Source: Chitinophagaceae bacterium 26-R-25 (GTDB taxonomy: Bacteria; Bacteroidota; Bacteroidia; Chitinophagales; Chitinophagaceae). From it: 64,000 nucleotides of DNA. The notes beneath the pieces were generated by a model. The model was not told the DNA's origin, did no database searches, and worked only from the letters and a program-made list of their open reading frames with translations. Shown one piece after another: positions 8,338-17,500 of this stretch. The stretch covers positions 682,001 through 746,000 of the forward strand of contig JARWSJ010000002.1 of NCBI GenBank assembly GCA_029906195.1, in the 5' to 3' direction. The translations under genes were made by a program, and so were the position numbers. Each line of letters begins with the position of its first letter. Position 1 is the first letter of the stretch.

Positions 8338-8423
8338 GCGGAGGTGGCGAAATTGGTAGACGCACTACTTTGAGGTGGTAGCGCCTTTTACCGGGCGTGG
8401 GAGTTCGAATCTCCTCTTCCGCA
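8338..8423 (+). tRNA. tRNA-Leu (GAG)
   Basis: An 86-base class II tRNA. The acceptor GCGGAGG pairs with CTTCCGC (one G-U) and the discriminator is A. The anticodon stem CTACT/GGTAG encloses TTGAGGT, giving anticodon GAG. The long variable arm and T-arm GAGTTCGAATCTC are intact. Confidence 0.95.
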
Positions 8424-8427
8424 CGAA

Positions 8428-8466
8428 AAAGGCCCATTGTCGAAAGATTGTGGGCCTTTGGTTTTT
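8428..8466 (+). terminator. Terminator after tRNA-Leu (GAG)
   Basis: AAAGGCCCA (8428-8436) pairs with TGGGCCTTT (8451-8459), followed by GGTTTTT. Sequence and loop resemble the hairpin at 9396-9441 on the other side of the next gene. Confidence 0.75.
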
Positions 8467-8524
8467 AAGTTAAGGGTCTCAATCCCCAAGGGTCAATAAA
8501 CAACTAACCAACAAAACCTCCTTA

Positions 8525-9379
8525 ATGAAACGCATATTCGTCATTTGTACAGTGTTGTTATGTTCTTGCAACTGGTTCTCCAATCGACACTATATTCCAT
8601 CATCCCAAATTCCTGAAGACACGGTAGACGTTTATTTAGTAGGAGGTCAAAGTAACGCCGATGGTCGTGTGCTTTCTCCATACCCGGATTTTATCAGGGA
8701 TAATAAAGTAGACAGCGTTTATGTATGGGAACGCAAACAAAAGGAATTTGGAACCTATCAATTAGGACCGGGATCTGAATATTTAAGTGGCTCAGACAGT
8801 AAAAATAGCCGTGCTTTTGGGTTTGATATCGTTGCCCTGAAACAACTTCAGCAAAAAGAAAACAAGAATATTTATATCATTAAACGGACAAAAGGTGGCT
8901 CCAGCATAGCTCCAAAAACATCCGAGAACAGTGGCAGCTGGCATTATCCCGCTTCTGATACCATGAGTAAGCCAATTCTGCTTGAAGAATTTAAGAAAGA
9001 AATTCAGGATTGTATAGGAGAACTGGCTTCGCAAAAGAAGTATGTCAGATTTAAAGCTCTTTTATGGCATCAGGGTGAGAGTGATTTCGGTGCGCCGTTC
9101 GATGCTCAGTATTTTGAAAATACGAGGGCTGTTTTTGAACAAATACGTTTGTGTTGCGGAAATCATAATTTGCCAATTATCATGGGCACCATAAGTCACA
9201 AAAGCATAAAATTCAGTGAAGTGATAGAGGCATCCCAGAAGAAACTAGCTGAGACCGACAGCAATATTCACCTTATAGATCTTAGCAATGAAACATTGCA
9301 GGATCCATATCATTTCGATTACAATGCAACAGTGAGTTTCGGAAACAAAGTTTACGGAGTATTGAAAGAGATTAAATAG
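8525..9379 (+). CDS. Secreted sialate O-acetylesterase-like SGNH esterase
   Basis: A 284-residue lipoprotein. The signal sequence ends LLCSC, with Cys15 as lipidation site. The mature part is a sialate O-acetylesterase/SGNH-type carbohydrate esterase. Block I is LVGGQSNADGR, with Ser43 in GQSN as the predicted nucleophile. The middle motif RTKGGSSIA and the block LLWHQGESD are family hallmarks, and the catalytic His is expected near the C-terminal DPYHFDYNA. It probably removes acetyl groups from glycans at the cell surface. It stands alone between two related hairpins, with no glycan locus adjacent, so the natural substrate is unknown. Confidence 0.82.
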   Translation: MKRIFVICTVLLCSCNWFSNRHYIPSSQIPEDTVDVYLVGGQSNADGRVLSPYPDFIRDNKVDSVYVWERKQKEFGTYQLGPGSEYLSGSDSKNSRAFGFDIVALKQLQQKENKNIYIIKRTKGGSSIAPKTSENSGSWHYPASDTMSKPILLEEFKKEIQDCIGELASQKKYVRFKALLWHQGESDFGAPFDAQYFENTRAVFEQIRLCCGNHNLPIIMGTISHKSIKFSEVIEASQKKLAETDSNIHLIDLSNETLQDPYHFDYNATVSFGNKVYGVLKEIK

Positions 9380-9395
9380 ATGCACATTCTTTTCT

Positions 9396-9441
9396 AAAGA
9401 GCAAAGGCCCGTAATCAAAAGATTGTGGGCCTTTGCTCTTT
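9396..9441. terminator. Bidirectional terminator, 15-bp perfect stem
   Basis: AAAGAGCAAAGGCCC (9396-9410) pairs perfectly with GGGCCTTTGCTCTTT (9427-9441). It lies between convergent genes. The loop AATCAAAAGATTGT resembles that of the 8428 hairpin. Confidence 0.82.
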
Positions 9442-9457
9442 AAGTTGCCGTTCGCGT

Positions 9458-10285
9458 TCAATTGCTCTTAAGGCTAGGAATCCATCCATTTGTTACCAAA
9501 CGATAGATATTTGTGATGGTGTCCCGTCCCGAAGCGGACCAGGCAGAATCCCAGGTTGTATTATCGTGGCCGCCGCCTTTCTTCACATCTATTGAACTGG
9601 TTGATCCATTTGCGTTCAATGCCTTGTTTTGGTCCTTTGCCGGCCATAGGGCACAGCAGCCTTGCTGATCATTGTCACCATGAACGAAGTGAAACACATC
9701 GCCTTTAACCCGTTGATATGTTGCCACAGAAGGGAACTTTACCGGAATGCTAACGAGCCAAACCTTTTTAATTTTTGTGGAATATTTGGATACACCGTAA
9801 GTCTTTACTGAATTATCCCAACTGACAATATCCCATACGTCGCTTGCACCCTGGCTAAGTCCGATAAGAGCCACATATTTGTATTTGCCATTTGCGTCTG
9901 TGGAAAGATCACAACGGTAATTTGCGAAAACATAATCAAATACCTGGTTGCTTAAGTTTGGCTGCGCGATTGCTCCTGACGATGGGCTTTGCACCACAAC
10001 ATGAATGATGCTATCGGCAATTGTTCCCTGGATGCGATTCAATGCAACCTGCCTGCCGAAGCCGGCATTCATAAGAAGGTTCAATCCTCCTTTGTCTGCG
10101 GTTTCATTATTCCCACAGAAGTGAAATATCACCGGATACTTTTTTGCAGGCAATTGATTATAGCTGGCTGGCAGTCTGACCAAACCTTGTAAGGTGGAGG
10201 AGAGCTTAACCGGCATCATTCCGGAATATTGTGCCTGCGTTGGAAGCAGGGCAAAAGAAAGCAAGATGGTTAGCAGTTGTTTCAT
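9458..10285 (-). CDS. Secreted alpha/beta hydrolase (esterase-like)
   Basis: A 275-residue protein with a signal peptide (about 1-18, cleavage after TQA). The nucleophile elbow GLSQG (Ser144) and a late GGGHDNTTW motif supply the Ser and His of an alpha/beta-hydrolase triad. The segment YPVIFHFCGNNE carries the oxyanion-side strand. The overall pattern resembles secreted poly-hydroxybutyrate-depolymerase or feruloyl-esterase-like enzymes, but the substrate cannot be fixed. It converges on the SASA esterase at the hairpin 9396-9441, and the histidine kinase gene lies upstream on the same strand after about 150 bases. Confidence 0.72.
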   Translation of the reverse strand: MKQLLTILLSFALLPTQAQYSGMMPVKLSSTLQGLVRLPASYNQLPAKKYPVIFHFCGNNETADKGGLNLLMNAGFGRQVALNRIQGTIADSIIHVVVQSPSSGAIAQPNLSNQVFDYVFANYRCDLSTDANGKYKYVALIGLSQGASDVWDIVSWDNSVKTYGVSKYSTKIKKVWLVSIPVKFPSVATYQRVKGDVFHFVHGDNDQQGCCALWPAKDQNKALNANGSTSSIDVKKGGGHDNTTWDSAWSASGRDTITNIYRLVTNGWIPSLKSN

Positions 10286-10437
10286 TACTCACATCCAATT
10301 TGAAAATTTGAGGATTTGAAAATTTGAAAATGCTTTTGGTGCGCCCTTCTGGATATATTATTTTCTACCTGATATTTCGAGAGTTAGTCGGAAAAATGAA
10401 AGTTGCACGAAAAGAATTTTCATATTTTCAAATTCAC

Positions 10438-11604
10438 TCATCGTTCGGGTTTAATCTCTTTCTTCAGCACAATTCTAAATGTGGTGCCTTTGCCCACTTC
10501 AGAGTTTTTTACAAACAATTCTCCCTGGTGATATTGATCAATGATTCTTTTAGCAAGGCTGAGCCCCAGTCCCCAACCGCGTTTCTTGGTGGTGAAACCG
10601 GGTTTGAATATTTTGGCAATATTGACAGAAGAAATTCCTTTTCCTGTATCAGAGATATCCACCACAATTTCATCGGCATGCTCCTGGATATCGGCTGAAA
10701 TTTTTCCTTTTCCTTCCATCGCGTCCAATGCATTTTTTAGCAGGTTTTCAATTACCCAATCAAATAAAGGAGGAGAGATCATGGCTTTCAAAACGTCGCG
10801 GTCATGTGTTTGTACAGAAAAATCAACTCTGCCGGGTGCCCGTTTTTTCATGTATTCTACCATCGCCTGCACCTGGTGTATAACATTGCTGCTTTCGAGT
10901 TTTGGTGTGCTGCCAATTTTGCTGAACCTGTCCGATACCAGTTTTAAACGGCTTACATCCTTTTCCATCTCTTTCACAATGTTTTCGCCGGAGCTGTTTT
11001 CCTTCAACATTTCCAGCCAGGCTTGCAATGAAGAAAGAGGTGTTCCCATCTGGTGTGCTGTTTCTTTGGCCATCCCTGCCCACACCTGATTTTGCGTGGA
11101 TTTGTTCCGGATGGTTATCAGTGTTAGTATGAGGACGATGAAAACTATGACGATCAAAAGCTGGATCAGCGGATAGTACTTTACTTCATTCAGCAGTTTT
11201 GTATTGCCGTAGTAATATTTGTTGGCAACAAATGGCTCCTGGCTTAGGATGATGAGCAGCGGGTCATTGGATTTGCTGAACTCTTTTAATTTTTTGGAAA
11301 GAAATGTTGGATCGTGGGCAACGCTCGCACTGTCGATGTTTATGAAATTTACAATACTGTCGCGTTCATTCGTTTCAATGATGGGAATGTCCGTTTGCTC
11401 ATTCCTGATCATATTCGGTAGTGAAAAATCCATGCCGGGGTTTTGCACTACTGCTTTGCTGGCTTCCACCCACTGCATTACTTTTTGTTTTTCATCCTTT
11501 GCAATTTTAGAGGCTAGATATTGCGAATAGAATATCGTTCCGCTGATGATAGCGATTGCCAGCAATGCCAGCAGGCTTCTCCAATTGAATAATGATGCAA
11601 ACAT
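10438..11604 (-). CDS. Membrane sensor histidine kinase
   Basis: A 388-residue sensor kinase. It has two transmembrane segments (about 8-28 and 140-162) around an extracytoplasmic sensor of about 110 residues. There is no obvious HAMP domain. The phosphoacceptor His (near 184) sits in ETAHQMGTPLSSLQAW, an H-box variant in which the usual E/D after His is Gln. The ATPase domain has the N-box NLLKNALDAME, G1 DTGKGIS and G2 GWGLGLSLAKRI. No response regulator gene is adjacent. The signal sensed is unknown. Confidence 0.88.
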   Translation of the reverse strand: MFASLFNWRSLLALLAIAIISGTIFYSQYLASKIAKDEKQKVMQWVEASKAVVQNPGMDFSLPNMIRNEQTDIPIIETNERDSIVNFINIDSASVAHDPTFLSKKLKEFSKSNDPLLIILSQEPFVANKYYYGNTKLLNEVKYYPLIQLLIVIVFIVLILTLITIRNKSTQNQVWAGMAKETAHQMGTPLSSLQAWLEMLKENSSGENIVKEMEKDVSRLKLVSDRFSKIGSTPKLESSNVIHQVQAMVEYMKKRAPGRVDFSVQTHDRDVLKAMISPPLFDWVIENLLKNALDAMEGKGKISADIQEHADEIVVDISDTGKGISSVNIAKIFKPGFTTKKRGWGLGLSLAKRIIDQYHQGELFVKNSEVGKGTTFRIVLKKEIKPER

Positions 11605-11661
11605 TTATTTTATCTCTGTGCTGGCATTGTGCCAGCGTTCTTGCATTGATTGGGTGTTATA

Positions 11662-11680
11662 GGGCGAATGCGATTCGCCC
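11662..11680. repeat. GGGCGAAT..ATTCGCCC palindrome
   Basis: GGGCGAAT (11662-11669) and ATTCGCCC (11673-11680) form an 8-bp perfect stem with a 3-base loop. Related copies lie at 12581-12599 and 32729-32749. The word ATAGGGCGAATNCNATTCGCCC followed by CTACGG is shared. Confidence 0.65.
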
Positions 11681-11696
11681 CTACGGCACCAAAATA

Positions 11697-12545
11697 TTAT
11701 TTCGTGTACGTATAATCATACAGGATCTTTCCCTGCAATTCGTTTCGCTTGTTATAACAGAAATCTGCTGCCTTCAGTCCATCTTCATCATATTTGTAAT
11801 ACCATTTCTGGTAATCGTTGCTGCCTTCCGGAACAACGGTCATTACAGAAATTTTGTTCGATTCGTCGTACTCAAACATATAATCAGGCAGCATGCGTTT
11901 TGCTTTCTGGTTGTATCTTACTACGTCGGTGAGCCTGTGTTTATCGTCGTAGTAGTAAAACACTGTAGGTTGTGGAATGGCAACATTTCTTTTGGCATGC
12001 TCTTCCGTAGGATTTCCTTTGTCGTCCAATACATAGGTGATCCAGGTGGTGTCGGCTCCGTTGCGGATCTTCAGCATCGAAACCGGATTGCCTTTGTCAT
12101 TGTATTGCCACGTGTGTACTTCAACGTTTACAATAGTCGCAGCCTGGCTGGTGCTTTTAATGCTCTGCAACCTGTTTGATGCGTCATAGCTGTAATCTGT
12201 GGTAGACACAAGGTGTGAGGAGCTGTCAATGGTTTCGATCAGCAGATCATTTTTATTGTAAAACGCGGTGAAAAATGACTCGCCGGCATCTGTTGTTTTT
12301 GTGTAAGTCACTACTTTATCCTGTGCCGCTGAAACTTTTTGATTGCAATCGAATCCTTCAGTTACCTCATTGTTTTGAATGAAACTTTTAAGAACCACCG
12401 TGGCAACGTTTGCCTTTTTCATAAGGTGGTAGTTATCGCTCACTTGCTGAGTGGTAATAATATCCTTGTAATAATATTGTGCATTGGCACAGAGCGAAAC
12501 AACTACGAGGGCAAGGCACGTTAAAAACTTAAATATGCTTTTCAA
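11697..12545 (-). CDS. Secreted protein with YD/RHS-like repeats, function unknown
   Basis: A 282-residue protein with a signal peptide (about 1-22, cleavage after ANA). The mature part is built of short beta repeats such as YSYDASNRLQSI, WQYNDKGNPVSM, YYYDDKHRLTDV and FEYDESNKISVM. They resemble the YD repeats of RHS proteins, but toxin and core domains are absent. Such proteins are commonly found in the periplasm or at the surface of Bacteroidota and have no assigned role. The histidine kinase lies downstream on the same strand after about 90 bases, so they could be co-expressed. Confidence 0.65.
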   Translation of the reverse strand: MKSIFKFLTCLALVVVSLCANAQYYYKDIITTQQVSDNYHLMKKANVATVVLKSFIQNNEVTEGFDCNQKVSAAQDKVVTYTKTTDAGESFFTAFYNKNDLLIETIDSSSHLVSTTDYSYDASNRLQSIKSTSQAATIVNVEVHTWQYNDKGNPVSMLKIRNGADTTWITYVLDDKGNPTEEHAKRNVAIPQPTVFYYYDDKHRLTDVVRYNQKAKRMLPDYMFEYDESNKISVMTVVPEGSNDYQKWYYKYDEDGLKAADFCYNKRNELQGKILYDYTYTK

Positions 12546-12580
12546 TCTTCAAAAATTTTAAATAAAACAAATCATTAAGA

Positions 12581-12599
12581 GGGCAAATGCAATTCGCCC
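12581..12599. repeat. GGGCAAAT..ATTCGCCC palindrome
   Basis: This is a copy of the 11662 palindrome with one mismatched pair. The two copies bracket the YD-like gene in the same orientation. Confidence 0.55.
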
Positions 12600-12719
12600 T
12601 TACGGATGTTTTCACCGGACAAGCAAAGTAATAGTTTATTTGCTAAAATATACCCACTCTTTCAGCTGAATACTTGCTGCTCAATCAAATTTGTATTTAT
12701 TTTTAACGAAATTTAACCC

Positions 12720-13766
12720 GTGTCACATTTTCACCAACGAAAAGAAAAAAACTGTCTTAACTGCGAAACTGAGGTAATTGGCCGCTACTGTCATGTTTGT
12801 GGCCAGGAGAATATAGAGCCCAAAGAATCTTTTGGTCATTTGTTAATGCATTTCTTTAATGACATTACACATTTTGACGGTAAGTTTTTCAGCAGCGTAG
12901 TGATGCTGTTTAAGAAGCCTGGTTTTCTTGCAAAAGAATATATGAAAGGGCGCCGTGCCTCATACCTGAACCCGATCAGGATGTACGTGTTTACGTCAGC
13001 AATATTCTTTTTCCTGTTTTTTGCATTTTTTAAACCGGGTATTCATCCCAATAAAGAGCGTACTAAGGAAGCGAAAGAAGTTGCAGGAAAAGGGGATACG
13101 ATGGACGCTGAGGATTCAATTGCGATTGCCAAATCGGAGGCGCTCAGGAAAAACATACCTATTACTGTTGATTCAGCCAATAAGATAAGCATCAGTGGCG
13201 ACGGGCAGGAGTTTACTGATAAAGCGGAATATGACAGATACCAGGAATCACTTCCTAAGGAAAAAAGAGACGGCTTCTTAAAAAAACAATATGTGCATCG
13301 TATGATATGGTTGCACAAAAAATATGACAGGCCAGAAGGTGGTGGAGGTAATGAGCTTATACATGATTTGCTTGAGAGATTTTTCCATTCACTACCATAT
13401 ATGTTGTTCGTTTCGCTGCCTTTGTATGCGTTGTTTTTGAAACTGCTTTATGCACGAAACAAACAATTTTACTTTGCAGATCATGGCATTTTCCTCATCT
13501 ATCTGTACATTTTCACGTTCATCTTTTTACTTGTATTCTTTACCTTGTCAAGAATTTCAGGGTTTGCCCATTTCTCATGGCTATCATATATCCTGATTTT
13601 GATGTTCCTGGGAGGCGTTTATTACGCATACAGGGCCATGCGAATTTTTTATGAGCAGGGAAGGCGTAAAACGATCGCTAAATTTCTTATATTCAATATA
13701 TTAACCTCAATTTCTCTGCTTGTACTTTTTACGATTTTCTTTATTTTTTCAGTCTACGTAATTTAA
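12720..13766 (+). CDS. DUF3667 family zinc-ribbon membrane protein
   Basis: A 348-residue protein starting with GTG. The N-terminus has a four-cysteine zinc ribbon (CX2C at 12-15 and 24-27, the latter CHVCGQ). The segments FGHLLMHFFNDITHFDGKF and YLNPIRMYVFTSAIFFFLFF are typical of DUF3667. A charged 100-residue loop separates the first membrane segment (about 92-108) from three more near the C-terminus. The family is widespread in Bacteroidota and has no known function. It is followed after six bases by mazG, so the two are probably co-transcribed with the downstream kinase. Confidence 0.8.
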   Translation: MSHFHQRKEKNCLNCETEVIGRYCHVCGQENIEPKESFGHLLMHFFNDITHFDGKFFSSVVMLFKKPGFLAKEYMKGRRASYLNPIRMYVFTSAIFFFLFFAFFKPGIHPNKERTKEAKEVAGKGDTMDAEDSIAIAKSEALRKNIPITVDSANKISISGDGQEFTDKAEYDRYQESLPKEKRDGFLKKQYVHRMIWLHKKYDRPEGGGGNELIHDLLERFFHSLPYMLFVSLPLYALFLKLLYARNKQFYFADHGIFLIYLYIFTFIFLLVFFTLSRISGFAHFSWLSYILILMFLGGVYYAYRAMRIFYEQGRRKTIAKFLIFNILTSISLLVLFTIFFIFSVYVI

Positions 13767-13772
13767 TTTTTT

Positions 13773-14555
13773 ATGGAACAGGAAAATTTGTCGGCGAGCT
13801 TTTTAAAATTAGTGCAGATCATGGATGACCTGAGGGAGAAGTGCCCCTGGGATCGCAAGCAAACGATTCAAACGCTGCGCCAGCAAACCATCGAGGAGAC
13901 TTTTGAACTTACAGATGCGATTACGGACGAGAGCTGGAAGGGGATAAAGGAGGAGCTGGGGGATTTGTTGCTGCACATTCTGTTCTACTCAAAAATTGGT
14001 GCAGAGAAACAGGAGTTTACTTTAACAGAAGTGATTGATGGCATTTCTAAAAAATTGATTTTCCGCCATCCGCATATTTATGGAGATGTACAGGTAAATG
14101 ACGAGGAGGATGTTAAGAAGAATTGGGAAAAGCTGAAGCTCAAGGAAGGCAAAAAGTCTGTATTGAGCGGGGTTCCCAAATCCTTGCCGGCTACTGTAAA
14201 AGCCATGCGATTACAGGAAAAAGCGAAGCAGGTGGGCTTTGAATGGGACAATAAAGAACAGGTGTGGGACAAAGTGCAGGAGGAGCTGCAGGAGCTGCAG
14301 GAAGTAGTAAAGGAAAATGATAAGGACAGGATTGAAGACGAGTTTGGCGACGTAGTGTTTTCGTTGATTAATTACGCACGGTTTTTGCAAATAGATGCTG
14401 AAAATGCGCTGGAAAGGACCAATAAGAAGTTCCTGCAGCGCTTCACACAAATGGAAGACATTGCTTCAGAACAAGGCAAACAACTGCACGATATGACCCT
14501 GCAGGAAATGGATGCTATTTGGAACACTGTTAAAAAGAAAAAGCAATCATCTTGA
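13773..14555 (+). CDS. mazG: Nucleoside triphosphate pyrophosphohydrolase MazG
   Basis: A 260-residue MazG, which hydrolyses NTPs to NMP and pyrophosphate and helps clear aberrant nucleotides and moderate stress signalling. Two tandem MazG domains are visible. The N-terminal one carries the signature LREKCPWDRKQTIQTLRQQ and then EETFELTDAI. The C-terminal one has EELQEL...EDEFGDVVFSLINYAR, with the metal-binding EExxE/ExxD pattern. Length is normal. The stop codon overlaps the start of the next gene by three bases. Confidence 0.93.
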   Translation: MEQENLSASFLKLVQIMDDLREKCPWDRKQTIQTLRQQTIEETFELTDAITDESWKGIKEELGDLLLHILFYSKIGAEKQEFTLTEVIDGISKKLIFRHPHIYGDVQVNDEEDVKKNWEKLKLKEGKKSVLSGVPKSLPATVKAMRLQEKAKQVGFEWDNKEQVWDKVQEELQELQEVVKENDKDRIEDEFGDVVFSLINYARFLQIDAENALERTNKKFLQRFTQMEDIASEQGKQLHDMTLQEMDAIWNTVKKKKQSS

Positions 14556-17500
14556 GAAGTTTTATTTCCGAAATTCTAAAACGTAATGCCTACTTCATAT
14601 TAGCCGCCGCATGGCTGTTCACCATTGCATTTATCATCAACAACTATTGGGTTTCTTATTCTTCGGTAGAGAAATTGCGCAATGGCATTGAAAGACGGTT
14701 GCATAAAATTGAAGACGACGTTCAGGAATTTACGGATGATAAAGCATTGCAGCAGGAACTACTGAGCGACAACCCTTCCGAAAAAACGATCAATGATGTC
14801 GTTGACAAACCGTTTGGTATTTACCTTTTCACATTAAACGAATCCAACGAACCGGAGCTACGGTTTTGGAATACGCAAAATGCCATTCCCGACAGAGATC
14901 TGTTATCAAGGCCAGATACAACCTCGTTTGTAAAACTTAGCAACGGCCAGTATGAGTTTATCAAAACACGGTCTGTTTATGATGGACAGCCGTTGATTAT
15001 TGCCGCATTGATTCCAATAAGAAAGGAATACTTTATTGAAAACAATAACCTGGCAAGGGAGATAGAGGGCTTTCCGGAAGCGGAGAAAAAAGTCTCACTC
15101 ACTACGTATCAAACTGATTACCCTGTTTATTCCCAAAGCGGCAACGTGTTGTTTTACCTGGAAGCAAAGCGAAACACGCATCCCGTAAACAACAACAACT
15201 GGCTTTCGCTTACATTCATGCTTATCGGCATTGCGTTTCTCATGTTCTTCATCAACAATGCTGCGCATAGCATTTCCAATAAATACGATTATAAAACGGG
15301 GATAGGTTTTCTGTTGCTGGTCATCCTCATTTTGCGGGGAATTGTTTACCTGTTGCCGGGGTTGCTTAACCTGCGGCAGTTCATGCTCTTCGATCCAACC
15401 ATTTACAGCTCGAGTGTTATCTTCAGTTCGCTTGGCGACCTGCTGATCAATGCGTTTCTTTTTTGCTGGATCGTATTGTTTGTACGAAGAGAAATTGGCG
15501 ACAAGGATTTCATGCGCTATGTAAATACAATCTGGCAGTGGCCCTTGTACATCATCAACATCTTTTTGTATGTAGCCACTACGTTTGCCGTGGCCCGTAT
15601 TATTCAAAGTCTGATCGCTGATGCGAGGATTTCCTTTAACGTAACGAATTTCTTCAGCATATTAAATCAATACAGTTTTGCGGGATTTGTTGTTTTGGCT
15701 GCCATTACCTTCGGTTACTTTTTTCTTTCGCAGGTCATACTTAAAATCGTGCAACCACTAAGCGTTGGAAAGCCATACGTGCTTTATCTTTCCATTGCCA
15801 TTGCCGGGCTGGTCCTGTTGAGCATTGTAACGCAAACCTCATTTGTTGAGCTGAATATTTACGTGCTTATCTGGTTGTTGTTTTACACCTGGCTACAGAA
15901 CCAAACGTTTTTGTCAGAACTGGGAAACCGGTTCAACATCTCACAGGTTATTTTCTGGTTGTTTATTTTCTCCATGTCGGTTGCCTCCATCATTATCGAA
16001 GAGAATACCAAAATAGAAATTGAGCAGCGCAAACGTACAGCAGAGAAACTGGCACTGCAGGCGGACCCTTCCAGTGAAAGGCTTTTAAGTATTGTACTTA
16101 CTTATGTTGACAATAATTTTCTCTACGGAAATTTCGAGCGGTTCAGATTACCTATATCAAACTCCTATTTGAAAGATAGTTTGATCAACAAAAATTTCAG
16201 TGCTTATTTGGATCGATACAACAATCATATTTACACATTTGATGAATCTGAAAAACCTCTTTTTAATGAAGGCGCCGTTTCGTATGATACATTGAATACA
16301 ATTTTTCAGATCGAAGGGAAACCAACAGCCGTAAACGATCTGCGATATTTTGAAAGAGCATTTGATAAATATTCCTACATCAGCAAGAAGACTGTAACGG
16401 ATACATTGGGCAATACGGTTGGTTATTTCTTCATGCTGTCTGACCCCAAGTTTTACAAGAGCGATGCGCTTGTGCCGGAATTGTTCAAGCAGCGGAAGGA
16501 CTTCCTGCCCAACGAATACTCTCCATTGTATTCTTATGCCATTTACAACAACAGGGAGCTTTTAACCAATTACAACGACTACCCGTTTCCAACGCAATTG
16601 GATTCAAGCACGCTGCCCAAGAATGATTTCACCCAGATAAGAAGAGATGGATATGATGAACTATGGTACCGTGATAACAATAAGGTGGTGGTTATTGCAA
16701 AGAACAATAACTATTTCATTGAAGCGATTACCTTATTCGCTTACCTTTTCAGTGCATTCATATTGCTGGTGGCTTTATTCCGCATTATTGCGCTCATCAT
16801 ACAATCCGGCCTGCGCTGGAAAAATTTGAAACCATACTGGCAGTTGAGTCTTCGCTCACAAATACATGGAACGATCATTTTCATCAGTTTGTTTTCTTTC
16901 CTTGTAATCGGTATAGCGACCATTTTCTTTTTCATTAACCGCTATAATCAAACCAAGCAGGATAGACTAACCAAGGCAATTCAAACCGTCAACAACGAAA
17001 TTCAGAATCGGGTAAAAGGCGACATAGGTTTCCGGGACATCATGCGTCTTTATAAAATGGGTATAGATAAGGACCTGGAAGATATGATATCACGCGTTTC
17101 CGAAATTCACGGTGCGGACATAAACCTTTACAGCCTTGAAGGTGATTTGAAAATTTCATCTAATCCTTTTATTTACAACAAAGGAATTTTAAGCAGCAAA
17201 ATGAATCCGCTGGCTTATTATAATGTGCACAACAAAAAACTTGTGCAGTATGTAAACCAGGAAAGAATGGGTGGCGTGGATTACCAGAGTGTGTACTGTC
17301 CGCTGCGTGATGACAAGGGTGAAGCTTATGCATACCTGAACATTCCTTCTTTCGATACACAAACAGAATTAAAGAGAGAAATTTCAAACTTCCTTGTAAC
17401 CATCATCAACCTTAATGCTTTCATTTTTCTTATCGCGGGTATCATTGCCCTGGTGATTACAAACCGCATCACCTCTTACTTTACGCTGATCGGAAATAAG

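Noticed and set aside
10324-10698. A 124-codon plus-strand frame opposite the end of the histidine kinase.
   Set aside because: Most of it is antisense to the kinase ATPase domain, whose motifs are clear.
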